Shown: positions 51,682 through 59,415 of the stretch, in pieces
Layout: each line of letters opens with the position of its first letter
Numbering within the stretch: the stretch's first letter is position 1
From: Mycobacterium ostraviense
GTDB lineage: Bacteria > Actinomycetota > Actinomycetes > Mycobacteriales > Mycobacteriaceae
Length of the DNA: 64,000 nucleotides
Assembly (NCBI RefSeq): GCF_002705925.1
Contig: NZ_NKRE01000001.1
Span: 3,984,783 to 4,048,782, forward strand
Reading direction: 5' to 3'
Program-made: the position numbers and the translations under genes
The notes under the pieces: model-generated
What the model saw: the letters and a program-made list of their open reading frames with translations, nothing else
Told to the model about the DNA's origin: nothing
The model's database searches: none

Positions 51682-52749
51682 TCAGCCGGCGTAGTTGCCT
51701 ACAAGGATTCCGCGCTTGGCCAGCCACGGCACGGGGTCGATCCGCTCGGTGCCGCCCAGGAGCACTTCGAAATGGAGGTGCGGGCCGGTGGAAAAGCCCC
51801 GGTTGCCGATGGTGGCGATCTGGTCGCCCGCCATCACCCGCTGTCCGACGCTGACCAGCGTGGTGTTGACGTGACCGTAGAGGGTCACGGTGCCGTCGGC
51901 GTGGCGCAGCTTGACCCACATGCCGTAGCCGGCGGTAGGGCCGGCGTCGATGACGACGCCGTCCGACACCGCGTAGATCGGCGTCCCGATGGAGTTGGCC
52001 AGATCGATACCAGCGTGCAGCACACCCCAGCGATACCCGAAATTCGACGTGAATATGCCTTTCGCGGGCAAGACATACAGCGGCTGCTGCAGTCGTGCCT
52101 CACGCTGGGCCCGTTCCTGCGCGAACGCCACCCCATGGGCGAGTTCGGCGTTGTGCACTGCCGCATTCGCCGCCGGCTGCGCGGCAATGACCTGCACACC
52201 GCGGGGGGCGCCACCCGACCCACCGGTGAGCGCCGACGCATTGGCGCTCAACACGGTGTCGGCCGTGGTTGCGTCGGATTGATGAGTCGCCGTATGCGCC
52301 GCGGCAGCAGCCGCACCGGCGGCCATGGCCGAGATCAGCAGGCGTCCCTTGGCCGCGCTGGTCGGCTGCTTGCGGTGCTGCCCGCCTCGCCGGGGCACCG
52401 GGGTCACAGTCGCGACGTGCGAGCGCGGGGCAGGTGCTTGGGTCCCGGACTCGATGCTCAAAGCGGCCAGGACCTCAGTGGGACCGGCCAGCCAAGCGGG
52501 CGTCAGGTCGTCGGTCTCATGCAGGTCGTCGAGTTCGGGGGCCTGCAGCAACTGCACAGCAGTGCCGAACTCGGGGTCGCCGAAATCCAGCTCGTCGAGG
52601 TCGGCGAGTTCCAGCTCGTCGAACCCGTCGAATCCATCCAACGGGATGATCTCGGTGATTTCGTTACGGTGATGCTGCTGAAGCCAACGATCGCGGGATG
52701 CATAAGGCCCGCCTGCAGCGGCAGGGCGGGCGAATCGGTGCTGGGACAA
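51682..52749 (-). CDS. M23-family peptidoglycan metallopeptidase (Rv0950c-like)
   Basis: A 355-residue protein. Residues about 230-350 form an M23 (LytM-like) zinc peptidase: GYRWGVLHAGIDLANSIG contains the first His and Asp ligands, and GPHLHFEVLLGG the HxH ligand; YGHVNTTLVSVGQRVMAGDQI is the third shared motif. An acidic cytoplasmic N-terminus with DELELADLDELDFGDPEFG precedes one signal-anchor helix (LISAMAAGAAAAAAH). The start is TTG 52749, about ten bases after AGGA. It cuts cross-links or peptides in peptidoglycan. A CRP-type site lies between it and sucC. Confidence 0.88.
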   Translation of the reverse strand: MSQHRFARPAAAGGPYASRDRWLQQHHRNEITEIIPLDGFDGFDELELADLDELDFGDPEFGTAVQLLQAPELDDLHETDDLTPAWLAGPTEVLAALSIESGTQAPAPRSHVATVTPVPRRGGQHRKQPTSAAKGRLLISAMAAGAAAAAAHTATHQSDATTADTVLSANASALTGGSGGAPRGVQVIAAQPAANAAVHNAELAHGVAFAQERAQREARLQQPLYVLPAKGIFTSNFGYRWGVLHAGIDLANSIGTPIYAVSDGVVIDAGPTAGYGMWVKLRHADGTVTLYGHVNTTLVSVGQRVMAGDQIATIGNRGFSTGPHLHFEVLLGGTERIDPVPWLAKRGILVGNYAG

Positions 52750-52854
52750 CGCTGAAATGTCCTCGTATCGTGACCATAACGTTATCTGGGACCCTGAGAC
52801 GGTATCTGCTCACCATCCGGGCTGGCAACCTCAGGACAATAACCCATGCGCAAA

Positions 52855-52870
52855 TGTGATCTGTATCACG
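52855..52870. promoter_or_regulatory. CRP-type (Rv3676-like) binding site in the M23 peptidase/sucC divergent gap
   Basis: TGTGA (52855-52859), six bases TCTGTA, and TCACG (52865-52869 plus G): a near-perfect match to the TGTGA-N6-TCACA CRP site. It lies 106 bases upstream of the peptidase start and 133 bases upstream of sucC. M. tuberculosis CRP (Rv3676) binds the same motif. Either or both genes could be controlled. Confidence 0.75.
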
Positions 52871-53002
52871 TTTGGATGCCGACGGTATATGGTGATGCGC
52901 GCCACAGCACGGGGATGCGATCGTGGCGGACGTTTGGCGTCTCGCTACAGTTCCAACCGTCCCTACAGGCCCAGCAGATAGCCCAGCGAAGACAGTGAGC
53001 AC

Positions 53003-54166
53003 ATGGACCTTTTCGAGTATCAAGCCAAGGAACTGTTCGCCAAGCACAACGTGCCCAGCACGCCCGGCCGAGTGACCGACAGCGCCGAGGGCGCCAAGGC
53101 GATCGCCACCGAGATCGGTCGTCCGGTGATGGTCAAAGCACAGGTCAAAATCGGTGGGCGGGGCAAGGCCGGCGGCGTCAAATACGCCGCCACCCCAGAC
53201 GACGCATACCAACACGCCCAGAACATCCTCGGCCTGGACATCAAGGGCCATATCGTCAAGAAACTGCTGGTCGCCGAGGCCAGTGACATCGCCGAGGAGT
53301 ACTACATCTCCTTCCTGCTGGACCGCGCCAACCGAACCTACCTGGCCATGTGCTCGGTCGAGGGCGGCATGGACATCGAAGAAGTAGCCGCCACCAAGCC
53401 GGAGCGGCTGGCCAAGGTTCCGGTGGACGCGGTCCAGGGTGTCGACTTGGCCTTCGCACGTTCCATCGCCGAGCAGGGTCACCTGCCGACCGAGGTGCTC
53501 GACGCCGCCGCGGTCACCATTTCCAAGCTGTGGGAGCTGTTCGTCGCCGAGGACGCCACCCTGGTTGAGGTCAACCCACTGGTGCGCACCCCCGACGACC
53601 AGATCCTGGCGCTGGACGCCAAGATCACTCTGGACGCCAACGCCGATTTCCGTCATCCCGATCACGCCGAGTTCGAGGACCGCGCGGCCACCGATCCGCT
53701 GGAGCTGAAGGCCAAAGAGCACGACCTCAACTACGTGAAGCTCGAAGGACAGGTCGGCATCATCGGCAACGGCGCCGGCTTGGTGATGTCGACCCTCGAT
53801 GTCGTCGCCTATGCCGGTGAGAAGCACGGCGGCGTCAAGCCGGCCAACTTCCTCGACATCGGTGGCGGCGCGTCGGCCGAGGTCATGGCCGCCGGACTGG
53901 ACGTGGTGCTGGGCGACGAGGACGTCAAGAGCGTGTTCGTCAACGTCTTCGGCGGCATCACCTCCTGCGACGCCGTAGCCACCGGGATCGTCAAGGCGCT
54001 GGAGATCCTGGGCGACGAGGCCAACAAGCCGCTGGTGGTCCGCCTGGACGGCAACAACGTCGACGAAGGCCGGCGCATCCTGGCCGAAGCCAACCACCCC
54101 CTGGTGACGCTGGTACCGACGATGGACGAGGCCGCCGACAAAGCCGCCGAGCTGGCGAGCGCCTGA
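53003..54166 (+). CDS. sucC: Succinyl-CoA synthetase beta subunit
   Basis: A 387-residue ATP-grasp subunit. MDLFEYQAKELFAKHNVP opens the family. The nucleotide fold has VKAQVKIGGRGKAGGVKYA, and the C-terminal CoA-ligase-type half has GNGAGLVMSTLDV and NVFGGITSCDAVATGIV. With SucD it makes ATP (or GTP) from succinyl-CoA in the TCA cycle. Matches Rv0951 in size. sucD starts 24 bases downstream. Confidence 0.97.
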   Translation: MDLFEYQAKELFAKHNVPSTPGRVTDSAEGAKAIATEIGRPVMVKAQVKIGGRGKAGGVKYAATPDDAYQHAQNILGLDIKGHIVKKLLVAEASDIAEEYYISFLLDRANRTYLAMCSVEGGMDIEEVAATKPERLAKVPVDAVQGVDLAFARSIAEQGHLPTEVLDAAAVTISKLWELFVAEDATLVEVNPLVRTPDDQILALDAKITLDANADFRHPDHAEFEDRAATDPLELKAKEHDLNYVKLEGQVGIIGNGAGLVMSTLDVVAYAGEKHGGVKPANFLDIGGGASAEVMAAGLDVVLGDEDVKSVFVNVFGGITSCDAVATGIVKALEILGDEANKPLVVRLDGNNVDEGRRILAEANHPLVTLVPTMDEAADKAAELASA

Positions 54167-54189
54167 AAGCCTGAAAGGAAGCACGACCC

Positions 54190-55092
54190 ATGGCTATCTT
54201 CCTGACCAAAGAGAACAAGATCATCGTCCAAGGCATCACCGGCTCTGAGGCCACCGTCCACACCGCTCGCATGCTCAGGGCGGGCACCCACATCGTCGGC
54301 GGCGTGAACGCCCGCAAGGCCGGCACCACCGTCACGCACGAGGACAAGGGCGGCAGGCTGATCAAGCTGCCGGTGTTCGGCAGTGTCGCCGAGGCGATGG
54401 CGAAGACCGGCGCCGACGTCTCGATCATCTTCGTGCCGCCGCGATTCGCCAAGGACGCCATCATCGAGGCGATCGATGCCGAAATCCCGTTGCTGGTGGT
54501 GATCACCGAGGGCATACCGGTGCAGGACACCGCATACGCGTGGGCCTACAACGTGGGCAAGGGCGGCAAGACCCGCATCATCGGCCCGAACTGTCCGGGC
54601 ATCATCACACCGGGCCAGGCGCTGGTGGGCATCACCCCTGCCAATATCACCGGACCCGGTCCGATAGGCCTGGTGTCCAAGTCCGGCACATTGACCTACC
54701 AGATGATGTTCGAGTTGCGGGACCTCGGTTTTTCCACTGCCATCGGGATCGGCGGGGACCCGGTGATCGGCACGACGCATATCGATGCGATCGAGGCTTT
54801 CGAAAAGGATCCCGACACCAAGCTGATCGTGATGATCGGCGAGATCGGCGGCGACGCCGAAGAGCGCGCGGCCGACTTCATCAAGGCCAATGTGTCCAAG
54901 CCGGTCGTCGGCTACGTCGCGGGATTCACCGCGCCGGAAGGCAAAACCATGGGCCACGCGGGCGCGATCGTGTCCGGCTCGTCGGGCACCGCGGCAGCCA
55001 AGAAAGAGGCACTCGAGGCGGCCGGCGTCAAGGTCGGCAAGACGCCGTCGGCAACCGCGGCCCTAGCCCGGGAAATCCTGAAGACTCTTTAG
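54190..55092 (+). CDS. sucD: Succinyl-CoA synthetase alpha subunit
   Basis: A 300-residue alpha subunit. CoA-binding residues in IIVQGITGSEATVHTARML and VPPRFAKDAIIEAIDA; the phosphorylated His lies in GKTMGHAGAIVSGSSGT near residue 257. An AAAGGAAGC Shine-Dalgarno precedes ATG 54190. Together with SucC it forms the substrate-level phosphorylation step of the TCA cycle. It is followed by a long hairpin. Confidence 0.97.
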   Translation: MAIFLTKENKIIVQGITGSEATVHTARMLRAGTHIVGGVNARKAGTTVTHEDKGGRLIKLPVFGSVAEAMAKTGADVSIIFVPPRFAKDAIIEAIDAEIPLLVVITEGIPVQDTAYAWAYNVGKGGKTRIIGPNCPGIITPGQALVGITPANITGPGPIGLVSKSGTLTYQMMFELRDLGFSTAIGIGGDPVIGTTHIDAIEAFEKDPDTKLIVMIGEIGGDAEERAADFIKANVSKPVVGYVAGFTAPEGKTMGHAGAIVSGSSGTAAAKKEALEAAGVKVGKTPSATAALAREILKTL

Positions 55093-55093
55093 G

Positions 55094-55153
55094 GCGAGCA
55101 GACGCTGAATCGCGCGTTTCCGGCCGGAAACGTGCGATTCAGCGCCTGCTCGC
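55094..55153. terminator. Long stem-loop between convergent sucD and an oxidoreductase gene
   Basis: The arms GCGAGCAG-A-CGCTGAATCGC (55094-55113) and GCGATTCAGCG-C-CTGCTCGC (55134-55153) pair almost completely, with CGTTTCCGG/CCGGAAACG continuing the stem at the centre. Only two single-base mismatches interrupt about 29 base pairs. It fits a bidirectional terminator for two converging genes; a T-run is absent, as is usual in mycobacteria. Confidence 0.85.
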
Positions 55154-55155
55154 GC

Positions 55156-56004
55156 CTAGGCCGCGGCGGCCAGCTTGCCGGCCAGCCGCTCCACATACGC
55201 GGCGACTTCGCTTGCGGAGCGGTCCGGCAGGCCGAAGAGCACCTCGGTCACCCCCAACTCGGCCCAGTGCGCCAGCTTCTCGGGCACCGGCTTGAGGTCC
55301 AGGGCCACGATCTGGGGAGCCCCGTCGCGGCCAGCCGCCGCCCAGGTGTCCTGCAGCAACGTCACCGGCTCGTCGATGTCGACGTCACGCGGCGTGGTGA
55401 TCCAGCCGTCGGCGCTACGCGCAATCCACCTGAAGTTCTTTTCGGTACCGGCGGCACCCACCAGGATCGGAATGTGTGGCTGCACGGGCTTGGGCCACGC
55501 CCAGCTGGGTCCGAACTTGACGAATTCGCCGTCGTAGGCGGCTTCCTCCTGGGTCCACAACGCCCGCATCGCTTCAAGGTATTCGCGCAACATGGTGCGC
55601 CGGCGCCCCGGCGGCACGCCATGGTCGGCGAGTTCGTCGGTGTTCCAGCCGAATCCGACGCCGACGCTGACCCGGCCCCCGGATAGGTGGTCCAGAGTGG
55701 CAATGCTTTTGGCCAGCGTGATCGGGTCATGCTCGACCGGCAGCGCAACCGCGGTTGACAGCCTGACTCGGGAGGTGACCGCTGAAGCCGCGCCCAAACT
55801 CACCCACGGGTCCAGCGTGCGCATATAGCGGTCGTCCGGCAGCGACGCGTCACCCGTCGTGGGATGGGCGGCTTCCCGTTTGACCGGGATATGCGTGTGT
55901 TCGGGCACGTAGAAAGTGCGAAAGCCATGGTCGTCGGCCAGTTTCGCGGCTGCCGCCGGGGAGATGCCACGGTCGCTGGTGAAAAGGACAAGCCCGTAAT
56001 CCAT
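55156..56004 (-). CDS. LLM-class F420-dependent oxidoreductase (Rv0953c-like)
   Basis: A 282-residue luciferase-fold protein: MDYGLVLFTSDRGISPAAAA, TFYVPEHTHIPVKREAAHP, AVTSRVRLSTAVALPVEHDP and SGGRVSVGVGFGWNTDELAD are shared with the TIGR03619-type F420-binding group. PHIPILVGAAGTEKNFRWIA follows. The start ATG 56004 gives exactly the length of Rv0953c. No enzyme partner is adjacent; its substrate is unknown. Confidence 0.92.
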   Translation of the reverse strand: MDYGLVLFTSDRGISPAAAAKLADDHGFRTFYVPEHTHIPVKREAAHPTTGDASLPDDRYMRTLDPWVSLGAASAVTSRVRLSTAVALPVEHDPITLAKSIATLDHLSGGRVSVGVGFGWNTDELADHGVPPGRRRTMLREYLEAMRALWTQEEAAYDGEFVKFGPSWAWPKPVQPHIPILVGAAGTEKNFRWIARSADGWITTPRDVDIDEPVTLLQDTWAAAGRDGAPQIVALDLKPVPEKLAHWAELGVTEVLFGLPDRSASEVAAYVERLAGKLAAAA

Positions 56005-56213
56005 GAACAGAATTAGAACGTGTTCTACCTCCACCGGGCAAGCGGCTCATCTGCCGATCGGCAGCGATGCCGGGGCCGGTATCGCGGGCGGTAAGGTCGC
56101 CACGGCGCGAGTACCCGGCCGTGCGCTAGCGTGGGTCATCGAATTGTGTCGCAGGGAGCAATCGTCGCATTGCAGCAGGCGTAGCGACGGCACCGGAGGT
56201 AACAGGAGGAGCC

Positions 56214-57128
56214 ATGACCTACTCACCAGGTAGTCCCGGATATCCGCCCGCGCAACCGGCCGGCTCCTATGGAGGCGCCACGCCGTCATTCGCCAAGACT
56301 GACGACAGTGTCAGCAAGCTTCCGATGTACCTGAGCATGGCGGTTGCCGCACTCGGGCTGCTGGCGTATCTCGCCAGCTTCGGGCCCATGTTCACGGTCA
56401 GCTCAGAACTCGGCGGGGCCGGCAGCGAGGTTTCCGGCGATACCGGGTTGGCTGTCGGCCTGGCTCTGCTGGCCGCACTGCTTGCCGGGGTGAGTCTGCT
56501 GCCCAAGGCCAAGAGCTACGTGGCCATCGTCGCGGTGGTCGCGTTGTTGGGCGTGTTGCTGATGATCGCGGCGACGTTCAACAAGCCCAGCGCCTATTCG
56601 ACCGGCTGGGCGCTGTGGGTTGTGTTGGTGTTCATCGTGTTTCAGTCGGTTGCCGCGGTCGGGGCGCTGCTGTTGGACGCGGGTGTCATCTCGGCGCCGG
56701 CACCGCGGCCCAAATTCGATGCCTACGGGCAGTATGGCCAGTACGGCCAATATGGACAGTACGGCGGTCAGCCCGGCGGATATTACGGTCAACCGGGCGC
56801 GCAGCAGCAGGCAGCGCCCAGCCCTGCGCAACCGTCCGGATACGGATCGCAATACGGCGGTTATTCGCCCGCCGCCGGCTCCAACCCGTCGACCGGCGGA
56901 TTCGGCGCCCAGCAACCCGCCCCGTCGCCGCCCCAGCCGATGCACCAGGGTCCGTCCACCCCACCCACCGGCTTTCCGAGCTTCGGCCCGCCGCCGCCGG
57001 TCAGTGCCGGAACGGGATCCCAGGCCGGGTCGGCTCCGGTCAACTACTCCAACCCCGCCGGGGGACCGCCGTCGTATGGGCAGGGGCCCGGCCAGCAGTC
57101 GTCGTCACCCGGTTCGGCGCCGGTCTAA
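56214..57128 (+). CDS. 34-kDa-antigen-type membrane protein (Rv0954-like)
   Basis: A 304-residue membrane protein. About 35 Pro/Gly-rich residues come first, then four hydrophobic helices between residues about 38 and 160 (MYLSMAVAALGLLAYLASFG; TGLAVGLALLAALLAGVSLL; YVAIVAVVALLGVLLMIAAT; ALWVVLVFIVFQSVAAVGAL), then a long Gln/Tyr/Pro/Gly-rich tail with four YGQ triplets (YGQYGQYGQYGQYGG). The family (DUF5336-like) includes the 34-kDa antigen of M. avium paratuberculosis. A strong CAGGAGGAGCC Shine-Dalgarno precedes ATG 56214. The tail is probably outside or disordered inside; a cell-envelope role is assumed. Confidence 0.87.
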   Translation: MTYSPGSPGYPPAQPAGSYGGATPSFAKTDDSVSKLPMYLSMAVAALGLLAYLASFGPMFTVSSELGGAGSEVSGDTGLAVGLALLAALLAGVSLLPKAKSYVAIVAVVALLGVLLMIAATFNKPSAYSTGWALWVVLVFIVFQSVAAVGALLLDAGVISAPAPRPKFDAYGQYGQYGQYGQYGGQPGGYYGQPGAQQQAAPSPAQPSGYGSQYGGYSPAAGSNPSTGGFGAQQPAPSPPQPMHQGPSTPPTGFPSFGPPPPVSAGTGSQAGSAPVNYSNPAGGPPSYGQGPGQQSSSPGSAPV

Positions 57129-57166
57129 TCGGGCGCTCTCGCGCTGAGTAGGCACGTGCGCGAAGA

Positions 57167-58507
57167 GTGAATAGGGTGTCGGCAAAAAACAAGGACAACC
57201 GAGCAGCGGGTGCTCGCCAGGCACGCGACCTCGTCAAGGTTGCGTTCGCGCCCGCGGTGGTGGCGCTGGTCATCATCGCCGCGGTTACGCTGCTGCAGTT
57301 ACTGATCGCCAACAGCGACATGACCGGGGCGTTGGGCGCGATCGCCAGTATGTGGCTGGGCGTCCACCAGGTGCCGATCTCGATCGGCGGTCGCGAACTC
57401 GGCGTAATGCCGCTGCTGCCGGTGCTGCTGATGGTGTGGGGCACCGCGCGTACGACGGCCTTGGCCACCTCGCGCTACTCCTCTTGGCTCGTCGTGCGAT
57501 GGGTTGTCGCGTCGGCATTGGGGGGGCCGCTGCTGATCGCGGCGATCGCCCTGGCGGTCATCCACGACGCGTCGTCGGTCATCACCGAGCTGCAGACACC
57601 CAACGCGCTGCGGGCGTTCACCGGCGTGCTGGTAGTCCATGCCATCGGCGCGGCGATCGGGGTGTGGTCCCGGGTGGGCAGACGGGCTTTGGCGGCTTCG
57701 CCGCTTCCGAATTGGCTGGGCGATTCGCTGCGCGCCGCTGCCGGCGGGGTCTTGGCATTGCTGGGGCTATCCGGCTTGGTGACGGCAGGGTCACTGGTTG
57801 TTCACTGGGCCACGATGCAAGAGCTCTACGGGATCACCGATTCGATCTGGGGGCAGTTCAATCTCACCGCGCTCTCGGTGCTGTATGCACCCAACGTCTT
57901 CGTCGGCGCCGCGGCGGTCGCGGTGGGGTCCAGTGCCCATATTGGCTTTGCGACGTTCAGCTCGTTCACCGTCTTCGGCGGCGACATTCCGGCCGTGCCG
58001 ATCCTGGCCGCGGCACCCACACCGCCGCTCGGGCCGGCGTGGGTCGCTTTGCTGATCATCGGAGCAGCATCTGGGGTCGCGCTGGGGCAGCAGTGCGCCC
58101 GTCGGCCGCTGCCGTTGCTTCCGGCAATGGCCAAGGTGCTGGTGGCGGCGCTTATCGGGGCATTGGTGATGGCGCTGCTCGGTTACGCCGGCGGCGGCAA
58201 GCTGGGCAACTTCGGCGATGTCGGCGTCGACGAGGGGGCCCTGCTGATCGGTGTGTTCTTCTGGTTCACCGTGGTTGGCTGCCTCACGGTGGCGATGGCC
58301 GGCGGGATCACCAGGCGTCCACGGCCCGCCCCGCCAGCTGACCAGGACGAGACGCCTGCGGTCGCATTCGACGAGGGCGATCAGCCCCATGATGGCGTCG
58401 ATGAGCCGCCCCAGCCGCAGGACGTCGGCGTCGACGTTTCCGAAGACGACGGCGTGCCCTTAACAAGTGAAGCCGAGTCGGACTCAGGCTCTCAGCGCGA
58501 GGATTAG
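57167..58507 (+). CDS. perM: Integral membrane cell-division protein PerM (Rv0955-like)
   Basis: A 446-residue protein with about eight to ten hydrophobic helices, for example VALVIIAAVTLLQLLIANSD, GVMPLLPVLLMVWGTARTTA and VALLIIGAASGVALGQQCAR, and an acidic C-terminal tail (DEGDQPHDGVDEPPQPQD). It matches Rv0955 in place, size and sequence. Work on M. tuberculosis named it PerM, a protein required for persistence and division that interacts with FtsB. The start is GTG 57167, with another GTG three codons later. It follows the Rv0954-like gene by 38 bases. Confidence 0.88.
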   Translation: MNRVSAKNKDNRAAGARQARDLVKVAFAPAVVALVIIAAVTLLQLLIANSDMTGALGAIASMWLGVHQVPISIGGRELGVMPLLPVLLMVWGTARTTALATSRYSSWLVVRWVVASALGGPLLIAAIALAVIHDASSVITELQTPNALRAFTGVLVVHAIGAAIGVWSRVGRRALAASPLPNWLGDSLRAAAGGVLALLGLSGLVTAGSLVVHWATMQELYGITDSIWGQFNLTALSVLYAPNVFVGAAAVAVGSSAHIGFATFSSFTVFGGDIPAVPILAAAPTPPLGPAWVALLIIGAASGVALGQQCARRPLPLLPAMAKVLVAALIGALVMALLGYAGGGKLGNFGDVGVDEGALLIGVFFWFTVVGCLTVAMAGGITRRPRPAPPADQDETPAVAFDEGDQPHDGVDEPPQPQDVGVDVSEDDGVPLTSEAESDSGSQRED

Positions 58508-58558
58508 GTCGTGCAGTGTGCGCCGCCTGCTGCGGCAGCAGGGTGTCCGAGCGCGAGC

Positions 58559-58602
58559 CTGTACTGACCCTGTACTGACCCTGTACTGACCCTGTACTGA
58601 CA
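58559..58602. repeat. Four tandem copies of an 11-bp unit upstream of purN
   Basis: CTGTACTGACC is repeated at 58559, 58570, 58581 and 58592; the fourth ends in A instead of C. The 11-base period is close to one turn of the double helix, so each GTAC core faces the same side. It lies 51 bases after the perM stop and 177 bases before the purN start. Confidence 0.9.
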
Positions 58603-58778
58603 TTGTCGAGTCTGCGTACAGCGCGCCGACACGCGCGTGGCAATAGCTGTGGATGCAGGTTCGTTCGACGCGCCTGCGCGGCCGGCATCGTCGCCAGACG
58701 GGGCCTGATTTGTCTGGCTCCTCAGCGGGTCGTGCCGACCCGCTCGGATATGGCGGGTCGCCAGACTAGGCTCGCCGT

Positions 58779-59408
58779 GTGCAGGAACCGCTCCGGGTAC
58801 CCCCGAGTGCACCGGCGCGGCTGGTGGTCCTCGCATCGGGCACCGGATCGCTGCTGAACTCGCTGCTCGAAGCGGCGGCGGGCGACTATCCGGCGCGGGT
58901 CGTTGCCGTCGGGGTGGATCGCGAGTGCCGGGCCACCGAGATCGCCGCGCGGGCATCGGTGCCGAGCTTCACGGTCCGGGTCGCCGACTACCCCAGCCGC
59001 GACGCCTGGGACGCAGCCATCACCGATGCGACCGACGCACATTCCCCGGACCTGGTGGTATCGGCAGGATTTATGAGAATCCTTGGGCCGCAATTCCTTT
59101 CAAGATTCAGCGGACGTATCCTCAACACCCATCCAGCCCTGCTGCCGGCATTCCCGGGTGCCCACGGCGTGGCCGACGCGTTGTCCTACGGTGTGAAGGT
59201 CACCGGCTGTACGGTGCATCTGGTGGATGCCGGCGTGGACACCGGGCCGATACTGGCGCAGCAGGCCGTTCCGGTGCTCGACAGTGACGACGAAGAGACA
59301 TTGCACGAGCGCATCAAGGTCATCGAACGGCGACTACTCGTCGACGTGGTGGCCGCGATTGCTACCGGCGGCCTGACCTGCATCGGACGAAAGGCGACCC
59401 TGGGATGA
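58779..59408 (+). CDS. purN: Phosphoribosylglycinamide formyltransferase PurN
   Basis: A 209-residue 10-formyl-THF-dependent enzyme (third purine step). Signatures: LVVLASGTGSLLNSLLEAAA at the phosphate loop, SAGFMRILGPQFLSRF, ILNTHPALLPAFPGAHGVAD with the catalytic Asn and His, and GCTVHLVDAGVDTGPIL with the catalytic Asp. The start is GTG 58779 after a spacer of 271 bp. purH follows with only seven bases between. Matches Rv0956. Confidence 0.96.
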   Translation: MQEPLRVPPSAPARLVVLASGTGSLLNSLLEAAAGDYPARVVAVGVDRECRATEIAARASVPSFTVRVADYPSRDAWDAAITDATDAHSPDLVVSAGFMRILGPQFLSRFSGRILNTHPALLPAFPGAHGVADALSYGVKVTGCTVHLVDAGVDTGPILAQQAVPVLDSDDEETLHERIKVIERRLLVDVVAAIATGGLTCIGRKATLG

Positions 59409-59415
59409 GCACAGT

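Noticed and set aside
52664..54184. 506-codon antisense frame across sucC
   Set aside because: Shadow of a conserved TCA-cycle gene; no recognisable domain.
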